A stretch of 64,000 nucleotides of DNA from Pseudeuparius sepicola (Eukaryota; Arthropoda; Insecta; Coleoptera; Anthribidae), in the NCBI GenBank assembly GCA_963920635.1, contig OY987302.1:38939500-39003499 (forward strand). Reading direction: 5' to 3'. A program made the translations under genes and the position numbers. Positions 11,322-23,520 of this stretch are shown here, piece by piece. Within the stretch, counting starts at the first letter, position 1. Each line of letters starts with the position of its first letter. The notes below the pieces were generated by a model, which was not told where the DNA came from, did no database searches, and saw only the letters and a program-made list of their open reading frames with translations.

Positions 11322-11518
11322 CTGTGCTCTGGTAGTACTCCCATAAGCCGTTTTATATAAGAAAGAGATGTGTTCCCGTTAAAATTTCTGCCTGCTTTCC
11401 ATGTAGTTGCTTTTTTATTGATGGATTCAATAAATTCGTCAGATAGTGGATGGTGTTCAGTGGCATTCACCGTCAACATACATAACAAAATCAGTGAACA
11501 AATGATTGGAGACTTCAT
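11322..11518 (-). CDS. CtsB: cathepsin B-like cysteine protease, exon 1 (signal peptide and propeptide)
   Basis: The exon begins with a clear signal peptide (MKSPIICSLILLCMLTVNA) for entry to the secretory pathway. A cathepsin B propeptide follows: LSDEFIESINKKATTWKAG, then RLMGVLPEH. The propeptide keeps the zymogen inactive until it is removed. The reading frame runs into intron 1 after CAC AG, where the donor is GTGGAT. The split Arg codon is completed by exon 2, and this short intron is 109 bp. The ATG at 11518 is preceded by only six bases and then a splice acceptor, so a separate non-coding first exon is likely. Its position is not visible. Confidence 0.92.
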
Positions 11519-11535
11519 GGTTACCTGAGAAAATA
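11519..11535 (-). promoter_or_regulatory. splice acceptor just upstream of the cathepsin B start codon
   Basis: Read on the minus strand, a pyrimidine-rich TATTTTCTCAG is followed by GTAACC and then the ATG. This indicates an intron in the 5' UTR whose acceptor lies six bases before the start codon. The upstream exon and promoter would be to the right and may be separated by the transposon-rich sequence there. This is inferred from the splice signal only. Confidence 0.55.
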
Positions 11536-12135
11536 AAAAGAAAATACCAACGATATTTTTAATTTAAATCAATTAATTTTAATAATATAATATTATAATA
11601 TAATATTAATTTTAACTAATTGCATTAAGAAAATTTACCCAATTTTAGGAGCAAAAATGATAAACAAAAATGAGTTATTCATGTGAAATATAGCAAAAGC
11701 CACGACTAGCGGCGCACCTGGTATCTTCTTCAGTCCTTGCTCGGCAGGCCTGCCAAAATCCAGTAGAGTCGCGAATTTCGCGAAAAGTTCGATGATCAGT
11801 TTATTTAGACAAATACATTTAGGTTCCTACGTGTATATATTATGGCCATGGCCGTGCGCGGTTTTCAAAGTGTATTGGTTAGTAACCAATACACCAGAGA
11901 CCAGACAGAAACCAGTGGATATTGTCTGGTCTCTTTGACCTTCAAAGAGTTGAAAGTATGCTTTTAAAAAGTAAACAAAAATCATTACAATATGTACACT
12001 GTGTCTGGTTTTTCATATTAACACTCCTAAAAATCTAAGTCTAACACATAAAAACAATTTAAATTAATATTGTGAGCCACCTCAACTCATATGAACTTAC
12101 TGTCTGGAAGGCTTTTCTATTTTTTAGACTTAATT

Positions 12136-12346
12136 CGTGGACTGACGTATTTATAAAGACTTCTCACGGCTATAGCTTTATGTCCTGGAAAACAGATGGC
12201 TCTGATGGCTAACAATGTATTCTGCATTGTATTTTATCTCCGGAAAGCGCATGGTGAGCCAAAAATGTGTCAGACGTGACAGCCGTGAGCAGTCTTTAAT
12301 AATATCACAGATTACGTTATCTGTGATAATATTATATAAGTCAACG
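12136..12346. mobile_element. MITE family B, copy 1 (CGT(T/G)GAC ... GTCAACG)
   Basis: A 211-bp element sharing nearly all its left part with 37719-37906 (TATTTATAAAGACTTCTCAC, CCTGGAAAACAGATGGCTC, and so on). The ends are CGTGGACTGACG and AAGTCAACG. It is flanked by CTTAATT at 12129-12135 and 12347-12353, a 7-bp direct repeat. It is non-coding and of unknown superfamily. The 7-bp duplication contains TTAA in both copies. Confidence 0.8.
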
Positions 12347-12469
12347 CTTAATTCGTTTATAGTGTCTCAAGCGGTTTTGATAGAGGTAATCGATTTTTGA
12401 CCCTTATAAAATAAAAAAATCAAAAAATTCAGCAATTAATTTCAGTTGGCACAGAGAAGAATATCTTGT

Positions 12470-12660
12470 ATGTTTTTTATCGGATCTTTGCACATCAACA
12501 CTGTGACACTCGTTCGATGCATTTAAAATTTCTACTTTGATCAACTTTGACTCCCTGCAGAATGAAACTTCCTGTATATTTTTTGTTTAAATTTGGTATG
12601 TGGGGGTATTTGTGTACCTCGAATAACTCTGTAACATTGTACATAAAAATGTTTTTCCAG
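12470..12660 (+). repeat. dispersed repeat shared with 25950-26125
   Basis: Blocks such as CATTTAAAATTTCTACTTTG, CCCTGCAGAATGAAACTTCC and TGTATATTTTTTGTTTAAAT recur in diverged form near 26035-26110. It is non-coding. Part of this unit (GGATC...CATCAACACT) is also echoed, inverted, near 45330-45390. Confidence 0.55.
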
Positions 12661-13077
12661 AAATGCATCCCTCTAAAAAATCGCAAAAGACAAGACTTTC
12701 CTGGCAATGCCGAACCAATACTTACTTCACAAACTACGAACTTCCAGAGATCTATAAAAAAAAAATTGTCCTCTTCAATTCCCGCAGCCTACTTAGATTT
12801 GTAGGGGTGTTAATACGAGAAACGAGACACACTGTATAATTGAAACGAAAAGCCCTATGTTAGGGTAAGCTGTGCATTTTGATTTCAAGATTGAATATTC
12901 TGCTCACCAAAAACACGTAAGTACCTACCTTACAATTAATCACCCTAATCCCAAAAAATAAAAAAGATATTTGCTACTGCACAGGGAGTGGACACATTTT
13001 TGCAATAGGCAAAGTAAGGCAAAGTAAGCGAGAAGCCAAGTAATTGGAGCAGTATGCTCATTTTTTATGAATAATAA
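12661..13077. other. spacer, no gene seen
   Basis: AT-rich sequence between the repeat and the BEL/Pao remnant. Nothing recognisable. Confidence 0.5.
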
Positions 13078-14116
13078 TATGTCCACCGTGATGTTTTCTG
13101 ATCTCTCCATCCATTTGGATCTCTGGAAAAGAGTATGGGGATACTCTTGTCCAAAAATCTTGGTGCATTCTGATTAGCAACGACGTGTATCGAACAAAGA
13201 TCCACTTTATAAAGCAAGCTTAAGGTATTTAAGGCGTAAGTGCGGTTAGATCATTGGGATCTCTGCTAATTTTACTTGGGGGCCGCGAATTGAGGACAGC
13301 TTCAATCTGGATCAAAACTGTATATAGTTCCTCGAAGGTAGGTGAGTATCTGATCCCCGAGGACTGTAGAAAGATGTCCCTTGATGGCCTTGATGCTTTT
13401 AATGCCCGCTTCCCACAATCTGCCAAAGTGTGGTGCGGAAGGCGGGTTAAAGTGTCACTTTAAGTTTTCCAAATGAGCAGCTTGTTGAAAGCATTGGGAA
13501 ATTTATTTGGCAGCATCAACAAAGTTGGTACCATGATCAAAGTGAATATCGAGACAACGACCTCTCCTCGCTATAAAGCGCCGAAAACCAGATAGAAAGA
13601 CATCTGTCGATAAATCAGATATCAATTCTAAATGAAGGGCTTTAGTGTTGCAACAAACAAACAGGCAGATAATATAATAAGCTTTGGTGGTTTCGATCCA
13701 CGGGTCTTGTCTAGGGTAATGAGGTAACGTCCCCCAAAATCCACACCAACACAATAAAAAGTTTTTATTTGGGACATTCTATATTCAGGAAGATCGGCCA
13801 TTTTGGTGCAGGCCAGACGGGGATTTACGCGGAAATATTTATATAACAGCCATGGAAATAAGGCCGAATAGCGCGTTTACAGGAAATAATCCAAAACTAA
13901 AACCTAAACAATGCAAACTATAAGCAGTTATAGGTGAAGGAGTTTCTGATAAAACTGTTGGATAATCAAAGGGGTTAAAAGATGATCCGTTGGAAGAAGA
14001 ATGGGATACTTTTGATCACAGCACAAATGAGCTTGTGCTAGGCGACCGCTCAACCTCAAAATACCAGTTTCATCTAAGAGGACAAAGAGTCTTACAACAA
14101 CGTCAGCTTCTGGCAA
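13078..14116 (-). pseudogene. BEL/Pao retrotransposon integrase remnant
   Basis: Three minus-strand frames add up to a BEL/Pao integrase. First the zinc-binding N-terminal part (DETGILRLSGRLAQAHL, DQKYPILLPTDH). Then the catalytic core (KAYYIICLFVCCNTKALHLE, LISDLSTDVFL, RRFIARRGRC, then a DHGTNF version of the usual DNGTNF). Then the downstream part ([30 protein letters not shown]) and a decayed C-terminus (HQDFWTRV, then KHHGGHI where ITVGD is usual). Stops and shifts separate the blocks. The matching RT/RNase H lies at 15560-16300 on the same strand, so both come from one decayed element. No LTRs were identified. Confidence 0.82.
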
Positions 14117-14240
14117 TATTCTCTACATCCAGGCGCGGGTGGGCGGGCATGGGGGGCCATGGCCCCCCCTCTAATAAAATGAAATAATAATAATAAATAA
14201 AAAATAGATACGAATATTATTAGTAATATTATCTAACCTA

Positions 14241-15077
14241 CAGTGTCCACGGATTGAGTTCACATAAAGTGTAAATAACAAAAAAAAATTCGAGTTGAAA
14301 TTTTAGCTTCTGGAGATTAGCGCTGCTTGGTTTGAAACTAATTTGTGACATAATTTTACTTTCGAAAAATCACTTTGGATATCATGAAGAAACTAATTTG
14401 ACACATCAGTAAAGTGCTCTTTTTGTAGTTTTTAAGGCAAAATGTTATTAAGGAAACTTGTTCAAAATGAAAAACTGAGTAGGTTTACGAAATTTCGAAA
14501 ATCTATTCCTATATACCTACTTATTTTGATTTGTTGGCATTTTCCGACTTTTTTTAGAAAAATTTATTTTGTGTAGTTTTCACATCAAAATGTTATTGAG
14601 AAAACTTGTTATCAATGAAAAACTGGATAAGTGTGAAAAATTCCAACAGCCAACAGCCTAGGTCTACTTTGTACGTTTTAATTTTTTAGCAGAAAAAAAT
14701 CAAAGTCGACTTAGGCTTTTGAAAATTTTCACACCTATCCAGTTTTTCAACAAGTTTTTTTTATAAACATTTTGATGTAAAAATTGCACAAAATGCAATT
14801 TTTTTAAAAAAAGTGTGAAAAATGCCAAAAGATCAAATAATAGGCCTAGACTTTCGAAATTTCGCAACGCCGTAAAAAAACCTACAAAAAAAGGCACTCT
14901 ACTGAGGTGGAAAATTAGTTTCTTTATAATTTCCAAGGCATACGTGATTTTCCGAAAATAAAATTATCTAACAAATTAATCTAAAACCAAGGAGGGTTGA
15001 TCCCCAGAAGCTCAAATTTCAACTCGAAAATTTGCTGTTATTTACACCTTATGTGAACTCAATCTGTGGATACACTG
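14241..15077. mobile_element. mariner-like foldback element splitting the BEL/Pao remnant
   Basis: An 837-bp palindromic element. The left end CAGTGTCCACGGATTGAGTT continues into CACATAAAGTGTAAATAAC; the right end is its reverse complement (GTTATTTACACCTTATGTG ... CACTG). The arms remain similar for several hundred bases. TA flanks both ends, the usual target of Tc1/mariner elements. It carries no transposase. Its position between the two BEL/Pao pol blocks suggests it inserted into that retrotransposon. Confidence 0.8.
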
Positions 15078-15559
15078 TATATAACAAACGCACATGCAAA
15101 AAAATTTTGTTTACATACTTTTTATTTAAAATACATATTTTTTGTTTTTGTTATTTTTGTGAGGAATATAATTTTTTTTGTGATATCGCCTTTTTATTTT
15201 TTAGTTTTGTTGTTATAGTAGGTACTTAAAAACCGCCTAAAAGAGTACATATCCAGGTATGCCCCCCCCCCTTCGCAAATGGATATGACCGCGCCTGCCT
15301 ACATCTTCGGCAAATGAAGTGAATTGGACACGCTTTACAAGCATGAAGTTCATGTGTGAAAACTCTAGTTACTTTATGGGTAGGATTTTTTAAATTATAT
15401 TATAGAGAATAAGCGATTATTCTTTTGAATCTTAGACAACAAAGAAAACTAAATAAGCAAGGCATTTAAAAAATTATCCATATCTTCAGGAACAACAAGC
15501 AAGATCAAGTTACTTGTTCTTGGGATATCAGAGTTGTTTCACCAAATGAAGAAGTATTT

Positions 15560-16300
15560 TTATGATTGGCCAAGATTTTGAGTCGAGGCCTTTCTTATCT
15601 ATTAATTGCGAGAAAAGAAGACCTCTTGAAGTGCAGTCAGCCAGGATTATATTTGCTAGTAACATGGCGCCAGCATTCTGCCAGAATTATTTCTTGGATA
15701 TGAAAATATTGTGGAATTGTAGATGTAAAAGAGAGCTCCTTACAAACTCTTCTAAATGGGCTACCAACACAGCAGCCCACAACTCTAAACGAGGCAAGGA
15801 CACCATTTTAGAGGAACTACCTTTGACTTGGCTCAAACAAGTGAAATTTTCATATTTCCATGTAAATCTTTACAAAAAAAAAAATGGATCACTGCTGCAT
15901 ATCCAAGTTTGCTAGTATCACTAAAAGCGTAAAGTTCCAATGCTTGGAATTTTTCACACAGAATATGACGTTTTTTGTTAAGCGAAGAAAGTAATAGGAA
16001 TTCAGCCCTGTACATCTCACATATTTTTGTAGTATAGGTTGAAACGGTAGGATATTGTAGAAAAATTAATCTTGAGTGGGACGCCAACGAAGGCCTAAAA
16101 AACAAAGTTAGCATATTTGTCAAAAGAAAACTAGGTTTCCTGGAGATTTTCAGGAATGATTTCCATAAACTTAGAAAAATTACTTCACCATTCTTGAAGA
16201 ACAAATTGCTCTTCATTGAAGATCGAAACAAGTTAATTTTTTGTTTGTGGACCTTCAGATAAAGAGTCACACCCAGGTACGATGTCACTGACGTAGACAT
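15560..16300 (-). pseudogene. BEL/Pao retrotransposon RT/RNase H remnant
   Basis: A minus-strand frame ends with LYAFSDTSKLGYAAVIHFFF, the BEL/Pao RNase H signature (usually FSDAS...GYAAV). It is followed in a shifted frame by KMVSLPRLELWAAVLVAHL, matching the usual LPRLELCAAVLLARL. The upstream part is too decayed to name domains. Order and strand fit the integrase block at 13078-14116. Confidence 0.7.
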
Positions 16301-19145
16301 CGTTTGGGCTGTTCTTCATTGGCAAGCTGACATCTTGCACAGGTTCTTTTACAGAAAATCTGCAGACGATTCTTTAATAATGTTGGTGTTGTGGAACAAC
16401 GTTCACCTGCCGACACATCTGTTTTATAGCAGACGTGAAAACTACTGTATGTACAGGGTGTCCCAAACTCGAAGCCCCAGGGTTATTATAGGCAAACAAA
16501 AACAGCCACTAAAAATTTGACTTCTGGGTTTCTTGTAGGACCACTCAAGGTTGCTTTTGGGCCAAAAAGATAAGTTTTAGGAATTTCCCAGGACCATACC
16601 TACTGTTTCTCTTTATATTTGGAAAGAACACGTTTTTCTGCTAAACTTTCGTAAATATTTTTTTTGATACCTTGTTTCATTAAAAAGTTAATGCGTATTA
16701 TTTGTAAAAATATGAAAAAGATGCCATGGTATTTTTTAATGAAAATCGAGTTGGCCACGACTTATGAAGGTATGTTTTTGACAGAAACAATTGACAGATG
16801 CTCTGACAGATGTATGATGGAAAAAGTATTAAAATTTTATTATTAGTTATAAAAATATAACTGTATGAACGCCTTTTTAAGTAAAACTGTTATTGGTGCT
16901 ATTTTTTCTATTAAATCATCATTATTCCGAGATGGAATTTTGTAAACAAGGTTTTTCTGGATTGTAGGATTGTTAATTGTAAGAAATAAATCAATTTTGC
17001 ACAAAAGATGTCCTTCGGTGTTTGTTAATAATACGTAAAGTAGAACATAATTGTTCCAAAGAGACAGCAAATTTTGATTATATTATTTTGTTCGTAAAAT
17101 TTACTCTTTTGAATAATTTAATACATTGCAGTTTGAAAAATTTTACACGCCGAACATTCTTTGGCGAAAATTTACACTTAGATTCAGAATATCGTGTGAA
17201 GCAACTTTCCTTAATAACGTTTTTCAAAAACCCGCACCCAAATATCTTTTTTGGTAATTATTTGCTGTAGTTATATTTCTCATAAACTCATAACTGAACA
17301 TTACTTTTGAGAAGAACTTTATAATATTATTAACAACATCATTAAACCATTAACATTACAGAATACCTAATTAAGTCGCAACACAAAGGCATCCAAGAAT
17401 GTTCATAAAAAACAACAAAACGATTAACGATAATGTAAAAATGTGTAGGTAAATAGAACACATTAAATATAAATCCATACCTAAATTCATTCTAATTGTA
17501 TTTGAAAGCGAACTGCTATTATTTCTTTGAATTTTGTAATAAACCCTTGATTTACTATACTCCTACAATAATATTATACAAAATTAACTACTTAGTTGTG
17601 ATCCAGAAAATATGGTTTTGTTATTTAAATGACCGCAATATTTAATAATAATAATTGGTGTAATTTGACTCTAGCATTGTATTGGTAGGTACCACAAATT
17701 TAAGTATTGTGAGGTTGGGCATTATTATTAATTATACTAGGGTTATTTCTTTGTTGTAATATCCGATTTTTTGACAGATTGTTGGCTTTGTAAATAGTAA
17801 ATAGGTTAGGTCATCACATCCTTCGCTATTGTCGAATCGTTAAATTTAATAAGCTTTACAAACACCTTCGTTTCGTAAATATTTTTTGTTTTTATGTAGG
17901 CACTGACGTCTAGTCGGCTTACTTACCCTGCAATAATTCTAAAAACGTAAACCTAACGTCGCTGGTTTCACAATATATCCTTAACTATAGTTCAGCTTAT
18001 AAATAAATTACACCACATACCTTATTATTAACAACTAGACTACGGTTCGACATTGACTGGTGTCTCCAAATAATGAACTTGCGCATTCATGACTAATCTC
18101 AAATTATGAGAACAAACAATTTAGCACTAAACAATAAATGTTTAGTTATCTACTCGGAGCTTATAATTTTAATTCCTATATTGAATTGAAATACGCCATG
18201 CCATCTATCGGTTCCTATTCCAATTCCAGTTGCTGAGTGAAATTGTAATGATATTTTAATATTTGAGCGTTAGGTGAGAGTCAACGATTTTACCATTATA
18301 CTAGCAGGAAGTTGATAAACCGAAAATGATTATTTACTTATGTTGATAAGCTAATATATCTAATGGTAAGGTATCAGAAGGTTAAATATTTTACTAAGGG
18401 TAAGCAACAACAACAACAGAACAAAGATTCGCAAAACTTTAGTTTCACTTCTAAATATAAATAAATATGGTTCGTACAACACAAATTCCGTTGCACGTCA
18501 TCAATAACAATTAATGACGAAAATTGTGTTACCAACGTTTTATATGAAAACATATGTGATTTTGTGTCTTGATATTTGAATTTGGCCTAGTATTATGTTG
18601 GTACCGCTGTTAACGCTACGGGCGACGTTGCCGAATTTACAACCGCCAGAGCCCGAGTTATAAGTTATAACCTCGTGGACGCGCACGTGAACGTATCCAC
18701 GCGTTTTGCATTGTTTACCGGCTTGGTGTACGTTTTTCGAGGTTTTGCTATACTTAATTTGCGACCGAGTAAAACAACTGTTCTTTTAAGAACAAAGTTA
18801 GTAATAATTTTGAGGATATTGGGCTTGTAAAATGTGGTTTTAAAATATGGTGAATGCGACGGTTATTGTTTATATCTTTATTTATCACGATACGGCAACG
18901 CTGCGTCCCTATGACGAGTCTTTTCCAATGCCGTATACGATGACGTGCATCGGAATTTGTTTTGTACGAACCATAGGTAGATGATCTACCTATGATCCGT
19001 GACTATAATCCATTGATAGTTAGTCACTGCTATGATATAACTCTACCCACAATTTTGCAAAAATAAACAAATTTATGTTCACTAATAAGACTATTTAAAA
19101 GGTTATTCTAGAATGGTTTTGCCTACTATGTACTTGTACTTGTTT
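16301..19145. other. long AT-rich spacer
   Basis: No convincing gene. At 16451 there is one repeat end (TACAGGGTGTCCCAAACTCG) whose inverted partner I did not find. Around 18600-18960 the sequence becomes CpG-rich (GCGACCGAG, GACGCGCACGTGAACG), which could be a promoter or first non-coding exon. That is speculation. Confidence 0.4.
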
Positions 19146-19658
19146 ACAGGGTGTTTTACAACTAATCCGCCAAATTTTAACCACATATGTAGATGATGAA
19201 AATAGTCCATTATCTTGCAGTGGAGAGAAGATCGAATAAATGCAATTTGTCTCACTTCAAGAGAAATTTTATTTATTTATTTACCTGAAGTTTTACATAA
19301 GAAGTCGATTTGTCAAAAAATGTAATAAAAGTCCAACAGAAAACGAGATAAAAAATAATAAAATTTCTAACAGACCATGAACTTCTTTCTACAAAAGCAG
19401 TTCAAATTTTGAACTAGTGCGCCGAAATTGGATTCGAGTCCAATTTTGCGTTTAAGAGGGTTTAAGCGTTGACTGAAGGTTTTTAAGTCAATGGAGACAA
19501 TGTTGAACAGCTTTTGTAGAAAGATGTGCTTGTTGGAAACTTTATTATCTGTTATCTCGTTTTATGTTGGATTTTTGTTACATTTTTTGGCAAATCGACT
19601 TCTTATTGTAACACTGTATATGTGGCTAAATTTGGCGGATAAGTTGTTGAACATCCAT
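19146..19658. mobile_element. foldback element (CAGGGTGTTTTACAAC end)
   Basis: The left arm ACAGGGTGTTTTACAACTAA ... CGCCAAATTT is mirrored on the right by AAATTTGGCGGATAAGTTGT. Further inside, AAGAAGTCGATTTG pairs with CAAATCGACTTCTT and CTTTCTACAAAAGC pairs with GCTTTTGTAGAAAG. About 510 bp and non-coding; the open frame at 19491 runs through the right arm and is an artefact. Confidence 0.75.
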
Positions 19659-21047
19659 AGGTATTTGTTTTTTGGTCTCTCTGTAAAAAGTTTATTAATT
19701 TATTATTGCGCGATTTGACCCGGCTTTTTTTTATATTTGTAGAGCTTGATAAACTGCATTTTTTGAGCAAAAATGACCTCTTTCATGATGCAAAATACAA
19801 GACCTTCCTTGCCAGTTTGCTTCTTCTTCTTTTGCCAATTTTAATAAATATCATTCGCGATTTCTTAGAAAAAATCTGTTCGCCCCACTGGATTCACCAA
19901 ACCTCAAAACGGTCTGTACTAAATTTAAAAAATTAAGTTAAAATTTAAAAATATTTTTTTAAACATTTAGTAATTTTATTAATGGAATTTTAATATTTTC
20001 TTATTTTCTTTTGTTCGGCATTAGCATAAGACCAATATTAAGATCATTGAGTTGTTGAAGTTTCTAATTTTATTTATTTTCTTATTTCTAACTATAAAAT
20101 TTTGAAAATAAATACATACATATCTACATAATAATATGTGTACTTTTAGTTTTTCTATAAAATCGTTACTATACTTGAATTTTTTTGGTAAAATTTGAGG
20201 GGTACTGATCCCAGGGGCGTGCACAGATTTTTCTAAAAAATCGCTAATGTGATTTATTAAAATATTCCTCCTAGAAACTGGCATAGTAGGCCTTGGATAT
20301 TGTATGAAAAAGACCATTTTTGCTTAAAAATGCAGGTTGTCAAGCTTTTCAATTAAAAAAAACCGGGTAAAATTGTATTATTAATACACTTTTTACAGGG
20401 TGACCCGAAACGAAATGGAACTGTGTTTTTAAATATTTGTATCAAATTAACAGATTCGAATTTGGCATTACAAAAAAATTCACAAAATGGGCGAAAATTT
20501 GGGGTTGAATCTGTGTTCTTCTATTGAAGAGAAATTTAAATTGGACATCTCATAGATATCTTCACTGGATACCCAACGCATTTTACACTTTTCACAGACA
20601 AAATCTACTTCCTAAGTAGATATTCCGTGGTTTTTTTCATGTTTTCATTTCATTGTAAATAATAATTTTAACTACTATCTTGCTCGGGATATTTATAATT
20701 TATTTGGTTTGAGCACAGAATAAATAGCGCTACTCGCTAGTGGGCTATATTTATATTCTGTGGTTTGAGCGAGCACAGGCTTTAAACTTTTATTTTTGGT
20801 GAAAGCGCCGGTACAATCGTTCTGCACCAAACAAAAAGAGAACAGCTGCTCTAATCCATAATGTAAGGGCAAATTTCAATACTTCCCGCAAATTCGGACA
20901 AAAATTGGTTTATGCAACAAGCATATAGTATATAGTAGTTCGTATAAGTTAATTCACTATATTAAGGTAGGATTAATTTTTTAAATTATTTTTGTTTGTT
21001 TTTAAACCAAGAAGTAAGTTACAATAACTCTAGCAATAACTATACAG
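19659..21047. other. AT-rich spacer, no gene seen
   Basis: One isolated repeat end occurs at about 20395 (TACAGGGTGACCCGAAACG). No recognisable coding sequence. Confidence 0.45.
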
Positions 21048-22400
21048 AATTTATTAAATTGTGAGCGAAACATCTCCCTTTGTCAAATAACCATGTTCCG
21101 ATTTTATGGATAGTTTTTAGTTGTTCAGGAAGCAAGTTGTAGACTTTGGAGCCAAATGGGCACATCTTTGCCCAATTGTTTTCTTGGTACGAGGAACATT
21201 AACACCAACTAACTTAGCTCGCGTGTTGTGCACATGTTTAAGAGGATTCAGTAATATATTTTTTTTCATAAATGTTAGCTGTTAATATATTTTGGAGATA
21301 TAGTTGTCTCGCATCAAACATTTTCGATTCAATATACAAATTTTCGCTGGGGTATTGTTCTTCCGTCAATTTTTGAACGATGTTTAGATTTTCCAAATAA
21401 CATTTTTTCACTCCACCCCAAGCAATGATACCATATTTTATTTGAGATTGTATAAATGCATGATATAGGATATTCAAATATTTTATATTTAGGCATTCCT
21501 TTAGATATCGAAAACGTCCAACAAAACTGCGAACTTTTTTAACAATGTCTTGTATGTGCAGATTCCATCGAAGATGAGGGTCAATTTTTATGCCAAGGTA
21601 TTTTACCGATGTATCTTCTTGTATTACGAGGTCATTAGCAATATGGAGTGGACCCATCTTTGGCAAGTTACTTGCGTAGGAGGTGAAGCAAATATATTTA
21701 GTTTTGTTGATGTTTAATGACAATTTATTATGTTTAAACCAATTTGAAATTTTCTCAAAATCCTCCTCTACAAGTTTCATTTGACCGCTCCAAGAATCTT
21801 CTACATAAAAAATAGCTGTGTCGTCTGCGTAGCTTATAATGTTTAGTTTCTATTTCTAGTAAATTGTTCATGTAAAATAATGAAAAGTAACGGACCCAGC
21901 ACAATTGTTCCCTGTGGTACTCCGCACGTAACTTGTAGAGGGAGACTCATTTGATCTTCTAATTTCACTATTTGTGTTCTATTACTCAGGTAACTTTTAA
22001 AAGGTCATAAGGTATTCCCCGAATGCCCATTTGTTCTAACTTCTCTAAAAGCTTTTTATGGCACACTGTATCAAACGCTTTGCTTAGATCGATGAAAACA
22101 CTTATTGCTGGTTTTACATTATCAAGGGCAATGTATGTGTGAAATTAACTTTAGTGTCTTCTGTTGATCTGTGTTCCCTAAAACCATATTGATTATCAGA
22201 GAGTAATTTGTGGGAGTCTAAGAAATGCGTCAATCTTTGCTTCAGTATTTTTTCATATATTTTTGCTATATTTGAAATTAGAGAAATTGGTCTATAGTTA
22301 TTCGGTTCACATTTGTCTCCAGCTTTAAAGAGTGGTTTAATAATTCCAGTTTTATTTTTATAATTTATTTTTATAATTCCAGTTTTCAGCCTTTCGCGAA
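21048..22400 (-). pseudogene. CR1/Jockey-group LINE reverse transcriptase fragment
   Basis: A 5'-truncated minus-strand RT. In order: DNQYGFREHRSTEDTKVNFT, VFIDLSKAFDTVCHKKLLEK (catalytic Asp), CGVPQGTIVLGPLLFI, ISYADDTAIFY (catalytic YADD), then an open frame KLVEEDFEKISNWFKHNKLS ... VKYLGIKIDPHLRWN ... SQIKYGIIAWGG. A shifted C-terminal piece (CPFGSKVYNLLPEQLK) ends near 21050. Frameshifts separate the blocks. The endonuclease is missing, as is usual for 5'-truncated LINE copies. CR1/Jockey group is my assignment from motif style; the exact clade is open. Confidence 0.82.
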
Positions 22401-22636
22401 ACTGTAATTAAGGATTAAGTATGCTATTTGAAATTAGTTTGAGTTTCGGCACGGATCCCATCGTATCCTCGCTGGCGCCTCAGGATATAAAAATGCTCGG
22501 TAAATAATGGCTCACTTCTCAACCTAAGTGTATAATATACTATTACCTACTTATAGAGAGTAGTTTTTTATTATACTTCTTTCAAAACACCTAATTTTCA
22601 TATTCGTATTAGTGATAGTAATAATGAAAAATAGGC

Positions 22637-22769
22637 TTTTTTCTACACGCGTGCGGTACACTTTTCCGCACGCATTTTAGTTTAGAAAGTGTTGCTTTTC
22701 CGCACGCTTGTAGAAAAAATAGTGTTCCTAATTCTTGCGGAAAAGTGGCACTTTCCGCACTTGTTAGGA
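22637..22769. repeat. two adjacent hairpins with TTTTCCGCAC motifs
   Basis: TTTTTTCTACACGCGTGCGG pairs with CCGCACGCTTGTAGAAAAAA (22700-22719). Directly after, TTCCTAATTCTTGCGGAAAA pairs with the block ending CCGCACTTGTTAGGAA. Such compact palindromes are probably small MITEs; a related GTGCGGAAAG stretch occurs near 35740. Confidence 0.55.
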
Positions 22770-23177
22770 AATATACTATTTCAGGTTAGCGCAAGGAAAC
22801 AACATTCGGAAAAAGCTTTCCCGATCTCCGATTCTTTCCATGTACTGAATAAAAATACCGAATATATGTGAAATTGAAATATACAACAAAGCAAACTACA
22901 GTTAGGAAGGTCTATAACATGCTATCTGATATTTAACAGGGACCTATTTTAATTCGTAAGTGTTTGAAAATGTAGATAGATTTTTGCATTATTTTTTGAT
23001 GTTTTATCTGACACAGACCAAAGAAAATACTACTACCATAGTATTTTCTTTGCATAGACTAACTTAAAACATATCACCTTTGCACGACTTCACGTGTTCG
23101 GCTTTGCCTCACACTAGAATTTGTCACATGTGCACGGAAATATTCTTATTTCCACTAATGAAATTATTTAGTGTATT

Positions 23178-23520
23178 CTAATAATAATAATAATAACATA
23201 ACTTTATTTAGCAAGATGCTATACAACATACATTTTTATAATAAATTACCACCACCAAACTTCTCAAATAAGGGACAGACATACTTATTAGATTTAATTT
23301 TATATATAAATAATAAAGTTCTGTATTCTAAAAATTTTTCAACACTCATCCAATTTAATTTATCCATCATATCTATAATTCTGCTATACCGATCCCATCC
23401 TAAAATTATCCTCATAGCCCTATTTTGTAATACCTGCATTCTATTGATATCAGATTTATTCAGTACTACAATAAGTAAAATGAGGCAGTATGACAGAATT
23501 ATAAATTAATTTTCTTGTCC
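23178..23520 (-). pseudogene. 3' end of a LINE with AATAAAG and (TTA)n tail
   Basis: Minus-strand C-terminal RT tail: VILPHFTYC, then MQVLQNRAMRIILGWDRYSR and LNWMSVEKFLEYRTLLFIYK, motifs seen at the C-terminus of many CR1/Jockey-group ORF2 proteins. A short 3' UTR with AATAAAG and a (TTA)n tail (TAA repeats at 23179-23196 on the plus strand) follows. Its 5' side is cut at about 23520, next to the foldback element at 23536. Confidence 0.75.

Noticed and set aside
15562..15915. Plus-strand frame of 117 codons
   Set aside because: Antisense of the BEL/Pao RNase H region, which is clearly readable on the minus strand.
18360..18420. CAA repeat near 18405 as microsatellite of interest
   Set aside because: Only a few units, unremarkable in this genome.
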